The notes below the pieces were generated by a model. That model was not told where the DNA came from, ran no database searches, and was given only the letters and a program-made list of their open reading frames with translations. DNA of 17,581 bases, from contig DAOUHR010000087.1 in the NCBI GenBank assembly GCA_034428635.1, positions 1-17,581 of the forward strand. The letters are read 5' to 3'. Positions 14,530 through 17,581 of the stretch are shown here, piece after piece (positions within the stretch are counted from its first letter, which is position 1; each line of letters begins with the position of its first letter). The stretch comes from Bin22 sp034428635 (lineage in GTDB: Bacteria > Chloroflexota > Dehalococcoidia > Lucifugimonadales > UBA3495). Both the position numbers and the translations under genes were made by a program.

Positions 14530-14574
14530 TAAGAGAAAGGAAATGAGGAGGGCGGCCGGAAGACCCAGCCGCCC
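14530..14574 (-). terminator. Intrinsic terminator of uvrB
   Basis: GGGCGGC (14550-14556) and GCCGCCC (14568-14574) form a 7-bp GC stem with an 11-nt loop, 9 bp after the uvrB stop. On the minus strand it is followed by TCCTCATTTCCTTTCTCTT, a pyrimidine-rich tract. Confidence 0.6.
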
Positions 14575-14583
14575 GGGCCATTG

Positions 14584-16581
14584 CTATCCGGCCAGCGTTT
14601 TTTGCTCCGCGGCCAGTATGCGCCGCAGTTCGTAAATCTCGTCCCGTACCTGGGCCGCCTTTTCAAACTCCAGGTTTCGGGCCGCGTCCTTCATCTGTAA
14701 CTCCAGGTCCTTGATCACCCGGAACATATCCTCGCGGGACATCTCCTGGCGAATGACCTGGTAGCTGGCGCGGTTCTCCCCGATACCCTTGATGGTCTCG
14801 GTGATGTCGTGAACGGCCTTCTGAATGCTCTGGGGTTCGATGCCATTCTCGCGGTTGTGAATGTCCTGGAGGCTGCGGCGCCGGTTGGTCTCATCAATGG
14901 CGAACTTCATGGAGTCGGTTACCCGGTCCGCGTACATGATGACGTGGCCCTCGGCGTGGCGGGCGGCGCGGCCGATGGTCTGGATCAGTGAGGTGGTGGA
15001 GCGCAGGTAACCCTCCTTGTCCGCATCCAGAATGGCCACCAGGCTGACTTCGGGCAGGTCCAGCCCTTCCCGCAGCAGGTTGATGCCCACGATAACGTCG
15101 TAGACGCCCAGCCGCAGGTCGCGCAGGATTTCCACGCGCTCCAGCGTGTGAATGTCGGAGTGAAGGTAGTGGTTGCGGATGCCCATTTCCGAGAGGAAGT
15201 CGGCCAGTTCTTCCGCCATGCGCTTGGTCAGGGTGGTCACCAGGCACCGCTGGCGTTGTTCCACCCGCAATTTGATCTGTTGCAGCAGGTCGTCAATCTG
15301 CCCTTCCGAGGGCTTCACTTCGATGGTCGGATCCAACAGCCCGGTGGGACGGATTACCTGCTCAACTATGGTAGTGCTGTGTTCCATCTCGTAGGGACCA
15401 GGGGTCGCGGAAACGAAGATGACCTGGTTGACGTGGCGCTCAAACTCCCCGAAATTCAGTGGCCGGTTGTCCAGGGCAGACGGCAAGCGAAATCCGTAGT
15501 CCACCAGGGTCTGCTTGCGGGAAATGTCGCCATGGTACATACCTCGTACCTGGGGCAGGGTCATATGGGACTCGTCCACCAGCAGCAGGTAGTCTTCCGG
15601 GAAGTAGTCCAGCAGGGTATGGGGCGCCGTGCCGGCGTCGCGGCGGGAGAGGTGGCGGGCGTAGTTCTCCACGCCGGCGCAGAAGCCCGTCTCCTGCAGC
15701 ATTTCCAGGTCGTAGTGGGTGCGGCTTTCCAGGCGGGCGGCCTCCAGGACCTTTTCCTGGCGCTTGAGTTCGGTCAGGCGCTCCCCCAGTTCAACGCGGA
15801 TGTCGGCGCAGGCCAGGGCCAGTTTTTCCTTGCTGGTGACGAAGTGTTTTGCCGGGTATATGGCCGCTTCCTGTTGCTGTCCCAACACCTCGCCGGTCAG
15901 CGGGTCCAGGGAGACGATACGCTCAATCTCATCGCCGAAGAACTGGATGCGCATAGCCACATCCTCGTAGGCCGGTACCAGTTCAAGGACGTCGCCGCGA
16001 ACTCGGAACTTCCCCCGGGACAGGTCCATGTCGTTACGTTCGTACTGCATTTCGATTAGCTGGCGCAGCAGCCGGGTCCGTTCCCGTATCTCCCCTACCC
16101 GAACCTGGGCCACCAGGTTGAAGTAGTCCTCGGGATCTCCGAGGCCGTAGATGCAGGAAACCGAAGCCACAATCAGCACGTCCCGCCTGGTCAGCAGGGA
16201 AGTGGTAGCGGAAAGCCGGAGCTTGTCCAACTCCTCGTTGATGCTGGCGTCCTTTTCAACGTAGGTATCGGTGCGGGGAACGTAAGCTTCCGGCTGGTAG
16301 TAATCGTAGTAGGAGACGAAGTACTCGACGGCATTGTTGGGGAAGAACTCCTTGAACTCGGTAGCCAGCTGGGCGGCCAGGGTCTTGTTGTGGGCGATGA
16401 CCAGGGTCGGCCGCTGCACTTCCTGGATGATATTGGCCATGGTGAATGTCTTGCCGCTGCCGGTCACGCCCAGCAGCGTCTGGTGGATCAGGCCTTCCTC
16501 CACGCCGCTGACCAACCGGTCCACGGCCCCGGGCTGGTCGCCGGTCATTTGGAAATCGGAAGCCAGTTGAAAATCAGGCAT
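14584..16581 (-). CDS. uvrB: Excinuclease ABC subunit UvrB
   Basis: The 665-residue protein is a full-length UvrB, the damage-verifying helicase-like subunit of nucleotide excision repair that takes DNA from UvrA and recruits UvrC. Visible are Walker A GVTGSGKT (38-45), the beta-hairpin YFVSYYDYYQPEAYVP (87-102) that clamps DNA, the DESH box (336-339), SATPGPYE (391-398), the C-terminal helicase motifs including INLLREGLDLPEVSLVAILDADKEG and QTIGRAARHAEG, and a UVR domain (LEFEKAAQVRDEIYELR) at the end for UvrC contact. The ATG at 16581 starts 2 nt after the TAA of the preceding HEPN-like gene, and its only Shine-Dalgarno (GAGG) lies in the last codons of that gene, so translation is probably coupled. 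Confidence 0.98.
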   Translation of the reverse strand: MPDFQLASDFQMTGDQPGAVDRLVSGVEEGLIHQTLLGVTGSGKTFTMANIIQEVQRPTLVIAHNKTLAAQLATEFKEFFPNNAVEYFVSYYDYYQPEAYVPRTDTYVEKDASINEELDKLRLSATTSLLTRRDVLIVASVSCIYGLGDPEDYFNLVAQVRVGEIRERTRLLRQLIEMQYERNDMDLSRGKFRVRGDVLELVPAYEDVAMRIQFFGDEIERIVSLDPLTGEVLGQQQEAAIYPAKHFVTSKEKLALACADIRVELGERLTELKRQEKVLEAARLESRTHYDLEMLQETGFCAGVENYARHLSRRDAGTAPHTLLDYFPEDYLLLVDESHMTLPQVRGMYHGDISRKQTLVDYGFRLPSALDNRPLNFGEFERHVNQVIFVSATPGPYEMEHSTTIVEQVIRPTGLLDPTIEVKPSEGQIDDLLQQIKLRVEQRQRCLVTTLTKRMAEELADFLSEMGIRNHYLHSDIHTLERVEILRDLRLGVYDVIVGINLLREGLDLPEVSLVAILDADKEGYLRSTTSLIQTIGRAARHAEGHVIMYADRVTDSMKFAIDETNRRRSLQDIHNRENGIEPQSIQKAVHDITETIKGIGENRASYQVIRQEMSREDMFRVIKDLELQMKDAARNLEFEKAAQVRDEIYELRRILAAEQKTLAG

Positions 16582-16583
16582 GG

Positions 16584-17213
16584 TTAGTCCTCAAAGTGGC
16601 GCTCGTCTAGGGTTTTAACCAAGACATTAAACGCAGGCACAAAAATCGCTTCCACCGCAGGAAAATCGTCTCTTCGAACATTCTCGATGTAGGTGTGGGC
16701 ATCTCGATTTCTGATAACTTCAGTAAAGTATTTGTAGCAGGCCTTTAGAAGACTGGCCTTCTTTGGATCGACTTCACATTTTTCGCAAAGTACATTCAAG
16801 TGTTTGGACCAATATTTTCCTAATGTACCATAATCGTATTTTCTGGCTTCACGATCGCCGTATTGCCCTTGTTGTGGTTTAAGGACTTTTTGGACCCAGT
16901 CAGGTTTATTCATCTCAGTAGAATATATCGGATAACCAAGATTCTTTGGGTCGACCAAATGCAGTTCGTCTATCTCGTTACAGACACAAGCCGCCTTGGC
17001 GAGATTCTCCGCCCCTACTGAGAACATCACCCAGCAGTTATACCTGCCGAATCCTTGGCCAAACTTCTCGATAGCATATTTTTCAAATTCTCTATCGTCC
17101 CCACTGTTTCTTGCAAGAAACTGTTCTTGCTCTTCATTCCAAATCACCAAACCGCTGTTCTTGAACAACTCTTTGCTGGCATTGAAGAGCTTGTCTCCAT
17201 TGCAATGCTTCAA
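16584..17213 (-). CDS. AT-rich gene for a HEPN-like protein with RNRDAH motif
   Basis: The 209-residue protein belongs to no family I can name with certainty. Near its C-terminus it carries RNRDAH (Arg168, Asn169, His173), which fits the R-[N/D/H]-x3-H signature of HEPN domains, followed by a helical stretch with PAFNVLVKTL. HEPN proteins are often metal-independent RNases in toxin-antitoxin, abortive-infection and CRISPR systems. The N-terminal half has several aromatic and Cys residues (Cys60, Cys76, Cys78) and no clear second motif. The start is TTG at 17213: AGGAGA lies 7 nt upstream and an in-frame TGA closes the frame just before. GC is clearly lower than in uvrB (about 40% in one line counted), suggesting acquisition. 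It sits between ruvA and uvrB and abuts uvrB. Ribonuclease activity is inferred from the motif alone. Confidence 0.7.
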   Translation of the reverse strand: MKHCNGDKLFNASKELFKNSGLVIWNEEQEQFLARNSGDDREFEKYAIEKFGQGFGRYNCWVMFSVGAENLAKAACVCNEIDELHLVDPKNLGYPIYSTEMNKPDWVQKVLKPQQGQYGDREARKYDYGTLGKYWSKHLNVLCEKCEVDPKKASLLKACYKYFTEVIRNRDAHTYIENVRRDDFPAVEAIFVPAFNVLVKTLDERHFED

Positions 17214-17304
17214 ATGATTCTCCTCGGCCTTCGCTCAAAGGTAATAAGAATCTACACCTTGATCAAACCTATTGTTTCCCATGAGAAATTCGAAATGAAG
17301 CTCT

Positions 17305-17581
17305 TCACCACCCTCCTATCAACTGCAAAGCCTGCCGCAAATAGTCCTCCACCGTCATGTCCGGCGAACGGTCCAGGTTTGCCAGCACCCGCCGGATTTC
17401 CGTGGTGGTGTAGCCCATGGAAGACAGGGCATCAATCAGGTCAGCATCAGCCGAATAAGTGCCCGTTTCTTCACCACTCACTTCCACGCCATCCATTTTG
17501 CCCTTGAGTTCCAGGACTATGCGGTCGGCGGTGCGGCGACCCACGCCGGAAACGCCGCTGAGCTTGGCAGAATCTCCCAAG
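17305..17581 (-). CDS. ruvA: Holliday junction branch migration protein RuvA, C-terminal part
   Basis: About 91 residues are visible; the N-terminal part lies beyond the window. The fragment contains the second helix-hairpin-helix motif (LSGVSGVGRRTADRIVLELKGKM), which binds Holliday-junction DNA without sequence specificity, an acidic flexible linker (EVSGEETGTYSADA), and domain III (DLIDALSSMGYTTTEIRRVLANL), which contacts and regulates the RuvB motor. It ends ALQLIGGW with TGA at 17305-17307. The gene lies 91 bp upstream of the HEPN-like gene on the same strand; ruvB is not next to it, although ruvA-ruvB adjacency is common in bacteria. Confidence 0.93.
   Translation of the reverse strand, partial: LGDSAKLSGVSGVGRRTADRIVLELKGKMDGVEVSGEETGTYSADADLIDALSSMGYTTTEIRRVLANLDRSPDMTVEDYLRQALQLIGGW

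Noticed and set aside
1..17581. CRISPR arrays, tRNA, rRNA, insertion sequences, prophage genes
   Set aside because: I looked for regular repeats, tRNA-type arms, transposase or integrase motifs and found none on either strand.

Overview
The window looks like chromosomal DNA from a moderately GC-rich bacterium. Two 60-base lines counted by hand give 63% GC inside uvrB and 40% inside the gene next to it. The gene mix is many flavin-dependent monooxygenase-like enzymes (two luciferase-like, one acyl-CoA-dehydrogenase-like), SDR, MDR and D-2-hydroxyacid dehydrogenases, an Asp-box propeller protein, and a peptide-type ABC lipoprotein with a Q/A/P linker. This mix recalls the flavoenzyme-rich Chloroflexota, especially SAR202-like Dehalococcoidia relatives. 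That is an inference from gene content; no rRNA gene or other phylogenetic marker was tested.

Layout. 1-533 (-): start of a Lit/DUF1461-type membrane protein. 610-1422 (+): mazG, apparently leaderless behind a strong sigma-70 promoter. 1442-1932 (+): a broken membrane-protein gene with a stop and a frameshift. 2030-3205 (+): acyl-CoA-dehydrogenase-fold flavin monooxygenase. 3228-4073 (-): SppA/S49 peptidase. 4298-4510 (+): a small gene interrupted by an amber codon, with promoter and Shine-Dalgarno (SD) intact. 4600-5688 (-): LimB-like luciferase-fold monooxygenase. 6079-6909 (+): SDR. 6938-11400 (-): a probable transcription unit read in the order luciferase-like oxidoreductase, D-2-hydroxyacid dehydrogenase, quinone oxidoreductase-type MDR, six-Asp-box propeller. 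11699-13690 (-): family-5 ABC solute-binding lipoprotein with a terminator behind it and a structured leader of about 340 nt in front. 14584-17581 (-): uvrB, an AT-rich HEPN-like gene, and the 3' part of ruvA.

Working together: the central genes read as oxidative catabolism of small organic molecules, namely flavin-dependent oxygenation followed by alcohol, ketone and 2-hydroxyacid redox steps, with an uptake lipoprotein nearby. The pathway and substrates cannot be named from sequence alone. The right end is DNA repair (ruvA, uvrB) interrupted by a compositionally foreign gene with an RNRDAH motif typical of HEPN ribonucleases. That gene and the structured leader of the solute-binding protein are the two most interesting elements. 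No tRNA, rRNA, CRISPR array, transposase or insertion sequence was recognised.
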